Source: Rosa chinensis | Lineage: Eukaryota > Streptophyta > Magnoliopsida > Rosales > Rosaceae | Assembly (NCBI RefSeq): GCF_002994745.2 | Contig: NC_037092.1 | Coordinates: 1,647,501-1,711,500 of the forward strand | DNA length: 64,000 nt | Direction of reading: 5' to 3' | Shown here: piece by piece, positions 46,090 through 59,330 of the stretch | Layout of the letters: the number at the start of each line of letters is the position of its first letter | How positions within the stretch are numbered: position 1 is the first letter of the stretch | The notes under the pieces: model-generated | Told to the model about the DNA's origin: nothing | Database searches by the model: none | Seen by the model: only the letters and a program-made list of their open reading frames with translations | Made by a program: the position numbers and the translations under genes

Positions 46090-49000
46090 CTCTTTTGTTT
46101 GAGAGATTTTATGCGTGTTGCAAGCAAACTCTCTCTGGGTCCAAGTCACCAAGTAGTTCTTGCAAACGACGTCGGATTGGTCAAGATTGGGCTTGGAAGA
46201 ATTGAATGAATCCTAATTTAACTTGGGCCTAAATATTGGTCACAAATTTAAAAATACATTTTAAAATTTTTTTAAGAAAAATTCATAGGATTGAAGAAAA
46301 GAAAAATAAAATTACAAACAAGTCCTTATTAGTTATTACACAACCAACTCAGCGGGAAGAGGATTGTAACATGAGAGAAGCAAGAGGGTCAACCTCTTTC
46401 AAATATACAACATGGATTCCCCGCTAAAACTATAATAAGTTGACTAACAAAGTTGGGTACAGGATTCAGGAAGAGCATTTATGCATTAACCAAGTATTGG
46501 GACAATTAGATGTAATTCGAGTGCCTCAAATGCGGATACAGAATGAATGTCCTTTCACTAAATCAAAACTTTCAGTTGGTTTCATCTTTAACCCATTACA
46601 ATCAGGGTAGAGCTTCTAAGACCGCCTTTTATTATCTCTGTGTTTTCACATCGAGAATTCTTTGCAGATGAAGATATGCCAAAGGGGCCAAAGGGGCTTC
46701 TTACTTCCCAAACAGATCTTCTTATAACTCTATATAAACGCTGGTTTATCAAGAATACACAAGAAAGGCACTTCGAATTGTTGATTCAAGGGCATTCAAC
46801 CAACTTTGTGTAGGAGCATTGTGTCAACTTTAACAATGGCATCAAAATTTGATGTTTAACAACCATAGTTGATAAAATTCATGGGAGTCAAGATTGAAAG
46901 TTGTGAAATACTTACCTTTCTGCTTTGGATTTGTTTGAATCTTAAATGGAGAGAGGAAAAGCAAAAACTCTTAAAACTGTTCGGGTATAATGTCATCTAC
47001 TTATAGGGTTTGAGAAATCTTGGCCACCAAGTATAATAATTAAAGAACTTATCATATCCCCAAAATTCTTTCCAAAATTTGCTCGAGAAATTATAAGGAA
47101 ACAATTAATTCTAATGATTAGATTACAGTACCCTAAAATGGAGAAATCATGTGATTACCAATGTCAAGTGTCCACTATCGATCTCATGGAGAACAAGCAT
47201 CTCCTAGAAGAATTTACTGGAATGATGTCAGTCGTCCGAGGGTACGTGAATGGTAATATATTTATGTATTACACTATTACTTGCTCCGTAGTCTAAACCT
47301 TTAGCGTATGTTCACTAGGGTTTTCCTTGAGGGTCAAAAACAAAAGGTGCATACATATAATAGATGTTGGCACTATAGCCAACATTGCTGCCCATCTTCA
47401 TCAAATTGATGGATTCGATTCATATTGGTATTTGAAAATTGAAATCTCTCCAGCTCTTTCTCACCTTCTTTCTGTGACCCACAAGAAAAAACACACAGAG
47501 ATGGACACGGGCGCTTTTATTATTACTCGGATTCTACATGCACCGGAGTCCCCAGTTAGCTTCTATGTTGGTTTTGTGCGACTTATATTTGGAAATTAAG
47601 ACCAAGCAAAGGAGTACATGTAACATGTTTGATGTTTCAGGGCTTCAGGCATCAACGTTTGCAAAACGTGGATTCTGACAATGCGTAATAAGTGCAATAT
47701 GGCAAATGTAGGTAGGTAAGCTAGCTACTACAACTCAAGTTATCACTATGTCGAATCCAGTCCCTGCCACCATCGATGAGTCCATCTTGGGGTCCCTAGC
47801 CTTCATCATTCATACTGCCATGATTTTCAACTAGCTAGTCCAGATTGGTATTCTTCGACTCTTTAGGAGAAAGTTGTTGTCTAACATGATATAAGAAGAA
47901 TCGTATTTATAAAACATATTAGATTTTGCGTCTGAAATTTGGATCCGCCCTCATCCAATTCTTACTCTCTTTTGTGTCAAAGAGGTTTAAAGAGGTTTTA
48001 GGTCTTGTGTTAAAAATTCGGATCTCCATCATCCTACTTTTGTTGTTTGATTCGTGCCTATATTTGACTTAAAAACCAGTAAATAAGTTCAATTTTGAGT
48101 CCCCAATTTCAAATTGGAACCCAGAAAGTGGATTCTCCCCCACCTATTTGGTAGAGAGGGGGTCCTCGTAATGAATGAGAGGTTGGGTTTGGAGAGGAAC
48201 AAGAATAAATGTTAACACTTTTTCTCGGACCTATAAGATTCTTTTGTTGGATGTAATTAATATGCTTATCAAGGTAGACAGTCACCCACTGCAGTCACTC
48301 AGAGATTCTTCTGGGAGAATAATAATGGTTTTGGATCCTTGAATTAAGCTTTCTATCCTAACTTTGAGTAACTGAGTTGTTTGATTGCCTAACAATCTCC
48401 GAAGTTTATGCAAAACCTCAGAAATAATGTTTAGTACGTAACTCTAGGTATTTTGCTTCCTCTTTTTTCTTTTTCCTTAAAATTGAGGAGACAAGATGTT
48501 AGTTAAGATAGTTAAGATGTTCAAAAGAAAATTAGAGAAGATACGTTGAGAGAGTTAGCAGCACACAAAGCTAAGCAAATTAGCAAAATGCTGGATAAAT
48601 GGCCTAAGAAGGCCAAGGCCATGCTATGTGCTAATCGTACGAGCAAACAAAGCAAGATAGTGTGCGGGAGCATTTTCATCTCATTAAGAAATGTTTATGG
48701 ATCTGGTCAACTACATTCTACGAGAGAATCACCAATTTCATTTCTGACCCTTTGCATAAAATCTGCATATTATGTTAGGCATTTCCTTATCAATTAGCTA
48801 GCCAACCAATTCTAATAATGGCTTTTGCATCTTCCATATTTTAGGACATGGCCTGGGGAAGAGGTATTGTTTCAATGGAAATAGAAACCAGAGGTGCAAA
48901 TAGGTATATAATCAATGAGCATTTCCATATATAACATACTGGTCACCCCAACCAATTAATGCTAATGGGGGGAGCTTTGATTTCTTCCGCTGTTTCTGTT

Positions 49001-49560
49001 TAGGCAAAATTCAAATGGGGAGGAAGAAGAAAATAACCACAAAAGAAACAGACAATATATAAGCACTTCACATGCAGTCTCCTATCTCCATCAACCTCAT
49101 AAATAAGCACAATTGAAAGCTCAAGGCTTTGCCTCATGATGCACCCTCTTCTCCCTTTCTTTTTCTCTAATTTAGCTTCCAATTTAATGTACCCACCTGC
49201 TTTTTGTTGTAGGGTTGGTGCCAAATTCAATGCTATCATCTTCAAGACCACAACCTTCTGTCATCCCTCTCATATATTTAACATATGAGATTCTCTCACA
49301 CAACTCAGGAAAACATACATCCTATTTTCACTCAATGAAAGAAAACATAGCTAATTAATCCTTCTTCATTTCTTTTGCCTCCATCTCTCTCGTTGTTTCT
49401 TTGAGGCAAATCAGTTATCACTTCAAACCCCTTCGATGCTTCTATATGTGCTTTGATCATGTATATCTACTCTGAGGTAGGAGCAGAATATATATGTGTG
49501 TATGTGTATATGTGCTATGTGCTTGTTTTTATTGTAACTAGAAAAGTATTCTCAGGTACA
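46090..49560. other. Intergenic region upstream of MIR171
   Basis: There is no supported protein gene. Short open stretches (47114-47296, 47327-47599, 48546-48797) lack family motifs and splice context. A TATA-like box near 49271-49280 ('catatattta') followed by a C-rich leader could be the start of the MIR171 primary transcript. Confidence 0.5.
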
Positions 49561-49569
49561 AAAATGGAG

Positions 49570-49686
49570 GGAGCTTGCTTTAACATGAGATATTGGTGCG
49601 GTTCAATCAGAAATCAGCTCTTTCCTCTTAAAGTTCTGTTATTTGATTGAGCCGTGCCAATATCACATATCAAATACAGCTTCTGA
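49570..49686 (+). ncRNA. MIR171: MIR171 precursor hairpin
   Basis: The 3' arm carries TGATTGAGCCGTGCCAATATC at 49644-49664, a miR171 sequence. A 3-nt shifted form beginning TTGAGCCG at 49647 is the other known register. The 5' arm at 49589-49609 (GATATTGGTGCGGTTCAATCA) pairs with it almost perfectly as the star strand. The flanking bases 'ggagcttgct' and 'atacagcttct' continue the stem, and the loop is about 35 bases. miR171 cleaves mRNAs of SCL6/HAM-type GRAS transcription factors and so controls meristem maintenance and branching. Confidence 0.95.
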
Positions 49687-50822
49687 TGATTATCCAAGTC
49701 TGCACCTTCTTCTTGAATGAGCTTGATTTGGATCATTATTTCTGGTAATGTGAGCTAGTTACCTTCAAGGGTAAGTTAGAAATTGATATGAAGCTGGTTG
49801 TTATATATAGTTTGGCATATATCTTATCTGGGTTAATCTGATCTCTGATTTAGAGCTGCTCTTTCATAAAAACCACATGGTTGATGTGAGGGGCTCATTG
49901 TTTGGTAGGTAAGGGAAAGTTTCACTGTTTTGTAATTATTTTAGATTTACTTCTACGTAAAGGTTCACTACTTTTGTAGACAATGTGATATGGGGTAGGT
50001 AACAAGATTCGATCCTCTTTTCTCATTCACATTATTGCAGTTCTTAAGGAATGCATTATCTATTTGTTCTTGATAGATTACCAAATGATCTGTTAGATTC
50101 CCAATATTGTTTATTTGCTTGCCAGAATCAGTATGGTGCTGTAGGGAATTGTAGAGGGTCAAATTCAGCTAGATTGATTCATTGCCATCAGTCTTTCAGT
50201 GTATGGAAATGGTTCTGAATGAGGGATTGGAGTTGCTTGAAGTTGTACAAGTAATAAATATTCAAAAGACCAGATAGTATATCATTAATGTATCATGTGT
50301 GTATTGATAATTTCAGGCATCGTTATATTACCTTGTATCATAAATTTCATATTTCAATGATTGCTCATGGGGTATTACTGGGGTACTGATTTATTATGGT
50401 GTATCTTAAGTTATATCCACATGATCATTAGCTGTTGATTTCCTAAGATTAAGTATACATTATCTACTCAAAATCCATTTTTCGTACTCCACAAACTGGA
50501 GTGTCCTTTTTGTGAGTACAAGTTCTTAGTTCGACTCATACACAACCAACTTTTGTATAGTAAAAAGAAAAATAAATGATAAGCGCGCTTTGAGTAACAA
50601 TGTTAATCTGCATTGCAGTCAGCAGAAAGGGAGACAAAATGGTCAGTTATATTGGAAATATTAGTAAAGGCAACAAATACCTTTGAAAGAAAAAAGCAGC
50701 AAATGCTGCAGACATTTAAGGAACCTAATTTAAAGCCTACTGGCCATGGCAGAGAAGTTACAATATAATAGATCTACATCATGAAGAATGAAGATCTTAA
50801 ACTCTGTCTTTCTGATTTAGCT
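49687..50822. other. Spacer downstream of MIR171
   Basis: AT-rich sequence. Part of the primary microRNA transcript is expected here. No other feature is seen. Confidence 0.4.
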
Positions 50823-52229
50823 ATTCTTTTGGGGAAAATGGTCCGTACGGTACCCTGCTTTTGACTTTTTATAACTTTTGGTACCTGACAAAAAAAAAAT
50901 ATATCAATACGGTACCTGAAGTTCTCTGCCTGACCGAGGATTGGTACATATGGCTGTTAGCTCCGTTACATCGTCTGCCAGCTGGCAATTTTGATCATAA
51001 AATGACCAATTTACCCTTTATTCTTTTTTTGTTTTGTTTTTTTCCTCAATTTTTTTTGAACCTTTTTTTCCTCAGTTCTCCTCCATTTTTGTGCATGGAA
51101 TTACAAACCAAAATTGATGCGAATCCTTCTGGGTTTTTACTACTCTTTGCATCCAATAACTAGGTAACAATGCAGCTATGCTCCTTGGATCTGGAGGCAA
51201 TGCAAAAGAAATAGAGGCAATGAATTTATGCTCCTTGGATCTTAATTTCGCTGCAAGCTCAGAAGCATCTTAGTTTCCCCATCTATCTCTCCCCCAATTT
51301 CATCCAATAACTTCCCATTCTCATCAACCTCGTTATTTTCAGAAGATAAAATTAAAAAATAAAATTTGGGTTTTTGAGAGAGACGAATCTTGTAGGAGTC
51401 AAGATCCTTCTCGCCAGGTTTGGTCTTGCCCATGAAAGTTGTGGAGCTGAAACTTGTGGGATTTCAAATTAAATGATTTTAGAAGAAAATGTGAGAAAGA
51501 GTGGCTATAAGTCGAAGGAGGAGTTGGATGTGATTGAGGAGACCATTACAGAGAAGCTACTGGAGTTTGAAGAAGGTAAGACCCAATTGGTGGTGGTGGT
51601 GGCCGTAGATGATCTAATGGTGGCTGTGGTGGTGGATGAGGAGGGGGGAGTGATTGGGTGCCCCATATTTTTGAGCTTGAAAATCTTGCTCTTGAGCTCA
51701 GCTACCAGCGAGGAGGAAGAGTTGAGTGATGAAATTTGCCTCCACGCGTCCAGATGTGGGAGCCACCGTTTCAGACCTGCGACGGACCAACGGCTCGCCA
51801 TTGAAGCTGGTGAAGTGTAAGGACTGAGAAAAGTGAAAGGAAGGTGCAGAGCGCCGTTTCTTTAGGTGGCTTTCCATCCACCATCGCCATTTCTTTTGGT
51901 GGTGGATGAGGAGCTTCGTTGTTTTCGTGTTTGTGTTTACTAATTGAGAATTTGATTGTGAAATGTTGTATTTGAAGCAGCCAAACTCCCCAATTTGGGG
52001 TTCATTTGGTGAATGATTTTGAAGACAAGTCGGAATTGGATTTTGGGTTCTGGGGGTTTGATTCGGCTGTGCATAATATTCTGATAGGGCCCTGAGCTTG
52101 TGCTCGGGGATCTGAGTTTCGGGAATATTTATAATGGCCTCGTCGGAAAATGCGTCGGAGCCGCCACCGTCCTCCCATGTCGGAGGAGACGAGGAAGTTA
52201 TTACTCCTCCTCAACACATAGATATGCAG

Positions 52230-52315
<86 letters not shown>

Positions 52316-52514
52316 TAAGGCATGAAAGGACGAAAATACCCTTCAAAAATTGCCAGCTGGTAGACGATGTAACGGAGCTAACGGCCATATGTACCAATCC
52401 TCGGTCGGGCAGAGAACTTCAGGTACTGTATTGATATATATTTTTTTGTCAGGTACCAAAAGTTATAAGGAGCCAAAGGCGGGGTACCGTACGGACCATT
52501 TTCCCATTCTTTTG
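50823..52514. mobile_element. Mutator-like element (possible Pack-MULE), 1,674 bp
   Basis: The element runs from 50832 to 52505. It is bounded by the exact 9-bp duplication attcttttg (50823-50831, 52506-52514). TIRs of about 165 bases start GGGAAAATGGTCCGTACGG and are about 90% identical (50832-51000 against 52340-52505). No transposase. The interior is gene-like in texture. On the minus strand, 51433-51380 reads MGKTKPGEKDLDSYKIR, which resembles the N-terminus of EBS-type BAH-PHD chromatin proteins. At 51801-51665 an open frame starts MASRWSVAGLKRWLPHL, unidentified. On the plus strand, 52134 starts a short frame that dissolves into a (GA)n tract. Capture of exon fragments is likely but unproven here. 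Confidence 0.88.
52232..52313 (+). repeat. (GA)n microsatellite inside the MULE, next to its right TIR
   Basis: About 40 uninterrupted GA units. It produces artificial Arg-Glu reading frames and is likely length-variable. Confidence 0.95.
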
Positions 52515-53630
52515 CTTCGGTTTGGTATTACATACATTCTCTATTGCACAGTACATGTGGACTTAGGCGGTGGGATGAAAAATTAAATCAGTACATAAGC
52601 TTTTTTCATGTTCTCTACACATCCTTAACTGGAAGAAATGCAGCAAAGTAGTTCCAAAAATCTTGAACTCGATTGAGCGTTGTTCTCCACTTCAACACAA
52701 CGTTGGTGAACGCATCATCACCTATTCTCTCGACGAACGGACCTACAAATTCCGGTACGTGTAACACCAACCAGACGAAGCAGTATGGGTGTGGCCTGCC
52801 ATGCCCTTCCACACACAATCTTCAGTACACATTAAGCCATCAACTGTATAAATTCATCTACAATATAAAACCACAGTCGAACTAAAACAAAAGAATCTCA
52901 AATTACCAGGTGATCAGTACCACAAAGCAGTCTCCAATATATCATGATTATCTTTGCCAAAAAAATAAAAAATACACCCGAAATTTTTGGGCTTAAAAAA
53001 AAACCTATAGGTGTATTTTTTTTTTTTTGTTGGTAATCGAGTGTAGGCTTTGGCAAGCCCACCCGAAGTCCCAACCAACGCCTGACGAAGACTCTCAGTC
53101 TCTCACTCCCTCTCTCCGTCCATCTCTTCATCTTCTACTCTTCTTCTTCTTCAAATTGGGGCAATCAATCAATTCAATGCAAGTATGATTTCAATTTTGT
53201 TCAATTTAATCAATTCAATTTAGGGCAAATTTTAAGGTTAACGATTGATGTGGAATTCAATTTCGTGGATTGAGGATTGTTTTGTGTGCCATCGATATCA
53301 GAGGAATGATGAGGGCAGAGTTATTTGTGGTGGATCTTGCCAACGAAAATGGTATGGATTGTTTGATGAATCTGGGTTATTCATTTGTGTGATTCCTTAG
53401 TTTAATGAATCTGGGTTGTTTGTTGGATTGGTCTGTTAGTTACTTTAGTTGGACTTGGACTAGTTGCCGACTTGCCGCCGTAATCTGGATATTGCATGTG
53501 CTATTTGATACATGTCTTGATGATTTTTTTTTTTTTTTTTTTTTCTGTAGCAATTTTCTTTTTTGCATAGATACAGAGGAAACATGATGCTTAACCGCCA
53601 AGATTATTAGCATGTTTTATAGCACTCAGA
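52515..53630. other. Spacer with a duplicated exon-like segment
   Basis: 52612-52955 (minus) contains a segment repeated at 59780-59945: the exon-like start IVCGRAWQATP plus about 140 bases upstream of it. The remainder has T tracts (53017-53030, 53523-53545) and no recognised gene. Confidence 0.5.
52788..52955 (-). repeat. Copy 1 of a ~165-bp duplicated gene fragment
   Basis: It shares about 85-90% identity with 59780-59945 in the same orientation, for example 'tggcctgccat', 'ccacacacaatct', 'accacagtcgaactaaaaca' and 'agtctccaatatatcatgat'. It spans an acceptor-like site and the first ~15 codons of an exon. Confidence 0.8.
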
Positions 53631-54726
53631 GTGATATATCTCCCAAGATTATTAGCATGTTTTTTTGTTGGGATAATACGATGAAAACCCTATTCTCCCA
53701 AGCAGCGCCTCCTCTTGCGTTGACTCTAACCCCGCCCCCTCTTGCCGGCGAGGCGCATAGCGGCTCCGGCCAGTTCCAAATCTCAGGGCGCCTTTGCCCT
53801 TCACTTAATCTATTTTGGAAACATCTAATCCCTATAGGTTATTGTGGTGATGGTCCTAAGGCCCTGGTACTGTGGGCTGGAGAAAGCCAGGACGGCGGTG
53901 AAAGGGGGAAACGATTCATTCACGATGGTGACCCGATTTCCTTGTCCGGGTTGCCTCCTACAATGGCTAGGATCGGTGGGATCGGTGTGCTAGTATGTGG
54001 TGGCGCCAACGGAGTTGTCGATGCCACTGATTATGGCGAAGGTGTGGATCTGGGGTCCTTGAGTTTTGACCTGATCGGACTGGAGGTCAATATGAAGGAT
54101 GGAGGGGCGCCACTACGTGCTATTACGATGGGACTGCTGCGGTCGGCAGAGCGGGCTATCAGAGGCAAATCATGGGATCAGGTTCATAGCTGTATCTGGA
54201 CACCCAGATTAGTGAGGCAAGGGTGCCCTTTTTTGGCTCCTAGCCGAGCTCAACTCTCGTTGGCTTTGACGGGGAGGACGGCGAACTGACCGTTGATTAT
54301 GGCAGTGGGCAAATCATGGCGGGGTGAATGGCCGTTGGCGACTCCGGGGGCAAGGGATAGCATGCTAGTGGTTTCTTGGGCTCCTTGGGCCGTGGGTTGT
54401 GACTGCAGCACTGCAATCAAGTTCTGGGCCGGGCTCTCTTGGGTCCAGAATGAGCAGTGGGTTTTATACCCATTTTTTAATTAGTTTTGTTTAAACTAGC
54501 CTATTACTATGCGAGATTTGTTCATAGTTATAGGCTCACTTTAAATAAGTGAGCGATAAGTTCGAATATAGTTGGTCTATCCTATGTGCCACTGTGGCTC
54601 CTCCACGAATTCTTGTCTGGCCATTGTTATGTGTCAACGGATTGGTATATAATGGTCTTCTTGGCATGAGATTATTATCAATGGAATTCCATTATTTCAA
54701 AAAAAAAAAAAAAGTGATATATCTCC
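53631..54726 (+). mobile_element. Second non-LTR retrotransposon insertion, poly-A tailed
   Basis: Body at 53644-54713, ending in 15 A, between exact copies of gtgatatatctcc (53631-53643, 54714-54726). The interior is GC-richer than its surroundings. It has a 225-codon open stretch (53612-54289, which starts in flanking DNA) and a 63-codon one (54293-54484) but no endonuclease or reverse transcriptase motif. The 3' part is AT-rich and ends 'caatggaattccattatttc' before the A tract. At the 5' end the first 20 bases (53643-53662) repeat flanking DNA found 45 bases upstream (53598-53617). Confidence 0.85.
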
Positions 54727-55503
54727 TAATACCAAAAAAAAAGAAGGAAAAAAAAAGGATGTGTATGGTTTTGGAGTTGTTATGCTCGAATTCTATCCTC
54801 AGGAATTATGGACTTGTTTCGATCATGCTTTACTTACGGAGTTCCAGCCAATTTGAGGAGATTGAGTACATTATTCAAACACAACTTATTGTATTTGGCT
54901 TTATATAGTGCCGCACTTTTTTCCTTTTTGTTTTTTATTTTTTTTCTGACACAATATAATCAAGATCCTAACAGACTTTTCAACACTGCAATAAGCCATA
55001 GACATATCTCAGAAACTGTGGGCTTGAGAGACTTGAGCCTAACTTAATTTGAGATTTCTCTCTTCATGGCGTGTCTCTGCTTACCCATTTTTACGATTAT
55101 TTCGCAGATATGAATTAAAAATAAGATTAGCCAAGGAGTTATAGAGCAAAGCTCATTGACATTCGCTGTAATACAAGGCTGACACTACTATTTATTTTGT
55201 TGTTTAGTTTTGTATAGATATGCATTTGAAGAGTAAGGCTCACTAAATTCCCCTGACTAGGTGTACATTTTTTCTTTAATTAATAAAATTCTCTCGCGCA
55301 GTCGAAATTCTCCATAATTTTTTTTTTTAAAGAAATCTAAACCCACCCAAAATTTCAACCCTGAATCCCGTCACTGCTGACAGACCAACAAAACAATACG
55401 GCATCATGTATATCATAATTTATCGGTCAATTTCATGATGAGCATGAGTGACAGTCGTGGCATTTCTCCCTTGAATTGTTTTTGTTTTTGTCAAACAAAA
55501 AAA

Positions 55504-55540
<37 letters not shown>

Positions 55541-55849
55541 AAAGACATGTTACCTGGTCACAGCTGTTCATTGTGGAAAGGTCTACAAAGCAAGTAATAA
55601 GATGCTTCGTCAATGCTTCTTCATTGTGGAAAGGTCTATTAGCGAAGAAAATCCATTTCTTACATTATAATATGAGTCATATATAGTCAACATCCAAGAC
55701 CAAGTTTCTCCTCCAATTTTAGGATGCATCCTAGATAGCTCATTGTCCAATTTCAATTTCTTGTGCATAATTGACGAAACGTGTCCTAATTTGTCGTGCT
55801 TCGTCAATGCTTCTTCCATTAAATATAAACGTAATACAAAGTGAGAAAA
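54727..55849. other. Promoter region of the receptor kinase gene
   Basis: It contains a (TA)n(CA)n microsatellite at 55505-55540 and scattered short duplications: 'gcttcgtcaatgcttcttc' at 55603 and 55798, and 'cattgtggaaaggtcta' at 55569 and 55622. A TATA-like 'aaatataaacg' at about 55821 precedes the start. Confidence 0.5.
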
Positions 55850-58800
55850 ATGCCACTGTTTGCTACCTACAAAGTTGCTAATGCCCAGAAAATGTTGGTC
55901 AAAGCTCTGCTTCTCTTCCTCCTCTTTCGATTTTGCGATTCCAGGGACACCTTAACATGGAACCAAGAACAACTGAAGGATGATGGTGGAGTTTTAGTGT
56001 CCAAACAGAGCAAGTTCGAGTTGGGTTTCTTCAGCCCTGGAAATTCTAGCTACCGGTATATTGGAATTTGGTATTCTCAGACTAAAGTATCTGAGAAAAC
56101 AGTGGTGTGGGTTGCAAACAGGAACAATCCCATCAATGATACCTCTGGTGTGCTCAAAATAAACAGGTATGGAGAACTGGCCCTTTATGCTTATAACATG
56201 AACAACACTCCTGTTTGGTCCACCAATGTGTCACGGCCGGTCCAAAATAATAACGCAAGCACTTTCTCTGCACAGCTTTTAGATGCAGGAAATTTAGTTG
56301 TGTTCTTGGATGATAATAATGAAATCTATGTATGGCAAAGTTTTGATTATCCTACAGATACTCTAATTCCAGGTATGAAAGTCGGGGTGAATTGGAAAAC
56401 TGGGCTAGAATGGGTCTTAACATCTTGGAAGTCACAAGATGACCCTGGACTTGGGGACTATACCTTTAGGCTCTATCCAGATCAGACTGCCGCCCCCCAA
56501 TATTTTATGTATAAAGGTTTGAGCAAGTATTGGCGAAGTGAGTCAGGACCAGGGCCTCCTTTTGTCACTAATCAAGAGGAAACTTATAATTTCTTCAATT
56601 ACACCAATGCAATTACAAGAACGACGTTGAACGATTCTGGTAGGTTATATCGTCTTACATGGGATAATGGTGGCGTTCAATGGAAGGAAGATTTTTCTGC
56701 ACCGAAGTCCCGGTGTGACTGGTATGGACAGTGTGGTGCCAACAGCAAATGTAAGCCTGACAATATTAATGAGTTTGAGTGTGAATGTTTACCAGGGTAT
56801 GAGCCTAGTTCTATAAATGATTGGAATCAAAAAAATGGGTCGGGTGGATGTGTGAGTAAGCGAGTTGGTGTATCAAAGTGCGGGAGTGGAGATGGGTTTG
56901 TGAATGTGGCAAGAGTTAAATTTCCAGACACATCAATAGCATCACGGTTGAGAACAGGTATGAGTGCCAAAGAGTGTGAGCAGGACTGCTTAAGAAATTG
57001 TTCTTGCACCGCATATTTGAGCATCGAATATGAAGGGCTTGTGGATTGCTTGATATGGTATGATGACTTGATGGATATTTTAGTGTACACAGAGCGTGGA
57101 CGAGAATTATACGTACGTGTAAATAAAACAGAGTTAGGTACTATTTATCTTGTCATTAAAACACTCGGCTTGTATAAGTTTTCAGAATCCCAAATACGTG
57201 TTTTCTTTGTCTTGGTTTTCTAATCCTTTGTCACTCTCTTATGTAGCTGCATATGCAGGAAGATCACAAGTTTTCTTGGAAAGGAGGGGTATGCTAGCTA
57301 TTCCAATATTGTCTGCTCTACTGGCATTGGTCCTAATCATTATGCTTGCTTGTTGGTGGCGTAAGAAGAACAGGAACACAAAAGGTAAAAGAAGTTCTCA
57401 TCTATTTTGAATTTTTGATTAGTTAGTTAAACTGCTTAATTTAGTTGTCATGAGCTGGTAAGGGTTGTTCCGTCTGTAAATCACATGAAAGAACTTCAAC
57501 TAAGATCATATGCCTCTTAAAAACATGGACTAAAATTATGATGTTATGCAGTTAGAAACAACGAGGATAAAATGATGTAGAGACTAGAGAATAATGTTTA
57601 TTGTTTAGGCATAGACTTTGTGGAGGCAGAGGAGCTTGAGGAAACTCAGAGACACCCCGAATTGCAATTTTTCGATCTTGACACAATAATAGCAGCCACA
57701 GACCACTTCTCTCCTGTCAATGAACTTGGCCATGGTGGTTTTGGCTCTGTTTATAAGGTAAGCAACAAATTTCGATATCCTAAACATTTCTAAGCTCCAA
57801 AAATCTCTTTTTGTTCTGGCTATGTTAGGTTCTGCATGACTGTTTCTTTTACTATACTAAAGATATTAGTCAACAGTTTAGTTGCTCCTTAAAGGTGTTG
57901 ACTATGTGAAAGATTAATATTGATACTGAAAATAACTTCAGGGTCAGCTACCAAATGAACAGAAAGTTGCTGTGAAAAGATTGTCCAGAACTTCAGGACA
58001 AGGGATTGAAGAATTCAAAAATGAAGTTGCACTTATAGCAAGACTTCAACACAGGAACCTTGTGAAACTTTTAGGCTGTTGTATGAAGGGAGAAGAAAGG
58101 ATGTTAGTCCTAGAATACATGCCTAACAAAAGCTTGGACTCCTTTCTTTTTGGTATGTGTAGAGGAAATAATGATTGGTTCAGGCCATTTCTCATATATA
58201 AAGTACATATATGAAGCTTCTTACTAAAGAGTATCATTTGCATTTTGATGTAGATAACACAAGACAGTCCTTCTTGGATTGGGAAAAGCGCTTTGAAATT
58301 ATCAACGGGATTGCTCATGGGATTCTATATCTTCACCAAGACTCAAGATTGAGGATTATCCATAGAGATCTAAAAACTAGCAATGTTCTACTAGATGCTG
58401 AGATGAACCCAAAAATTTCGGATTTTGGCATGGCTAGAATATTCCACAGGGACCAACTGCAAGATAAGACGAACCGAATTGTCGGAACATAGTAAGAATA
58501 ATAAGTATCACATTTAATCTTCATTATGCTATTGTTTAGCTGTAACATTCTATATTGTTTATATACAGTGGCTACATGTCACCGGAGTATGCAGTATTTG
58601 GAAGATTTTCCACAAAATCTGATGTCTTTAGTTTTGGGATCATAATGTTGGAGATTTTAAGTGGCCAGAAAAACAATGGTTTTGTTCCGGAGGATCCTTC
58701 CATGAACTTAATAAGACGTGTAAGCAACACATATTTTTCTTACATTTTATCTATGAGTATTTATTATTTTTTAAACTAAATTTCAATTGCAGGTTTGGGA

Positions 58801-59095
58801 GCTCTGGGAAGAAGGCATAGCCTTGGATATTTTGGATTCGACACTGAAGTCATATCACCCTAATGAAGTCATGAGATGCATACAAGTTGCGCTCTTGTGT
58901 GTACAAGAAGATTCGAAGGACCGACCTGCCATGTCAGCTGTTGTTTTCATGTTGAGTGGTGAAGCATCTCCTCCATTGCCTAAGCAGCCGGCATTTGTTT
59001 ACAGAAGAAGTTCCGGCACTGATGTTTATCCATTACTTTCAAACAGATCTTATTCTATAAACGATGTGACAGCATCTACAATGGAAGCTCGATAA
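55850..59095 (+). CDS. G-type lectin S-receptor-like serine/threonine-protein kinase
   Basis: There are seven exons: 55850-57137, 57247-57384, 57609-57757, 57942-58152, 58254-58491, 58569-58719 and 58793-59095. They give 825 codons in frame, the usual length and exon layout of this family. In order: signal peptide (hydrophobic [17 protein letters not shown]; the ATG at 55892 is an alternative start), bulb-lectin domain, S-locus glycoprotein domain with a Cys-rich EGF-like stretch ([13 protein letters not shown]), PAN/apple domain ([20 protein letters not shown]), transmembrane segment ([20 protein letters not shown]), then kinase. Kinase motifs are complete: [27 protein letters not shown] and MSPEYA. 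It is predicted to be an active plasma-membrane receptor kinase. The C-terminus ends in the family tail [10 protein letters not shown]. The family includes self-incompatibility and defence receptors, and the specific ligand cannot be told. Confidence 0.95.
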
Positions 59096-59330
59096 CGATG
59101 CAAACTTAAAATTATTCAGTAACAAGTTTCTGTTACAAAATTCCTGAAATCAACATATAATAGAGTAACAGAAGCCTCCTAGGCATTTCAACAATATAGT
59201 TTTCCTATACTGTAGGTTTGGTGCATTTGAATCCAACTCTTAGCACTTGTTGAAATCAGAAGTGAACAAATATTAGCTTCTTATTTTTGTGTGTAACTAG
59301 CTAAAAAAAATTATCAGGCGGTGAACAACT

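Noticed and set aside
47114..48797. Small frames in the MIR171 upstream region
   Set aside because: No family motif, no splice context, typical random length for AT-rich DNA.
52002..52397. Frames with Arg-Glu or Ser-Leu runs
   Set aside because: Same cause: the (GA)n microsatellite inside the MULE. The short N-terminal part may be captured exon, but not a gene.
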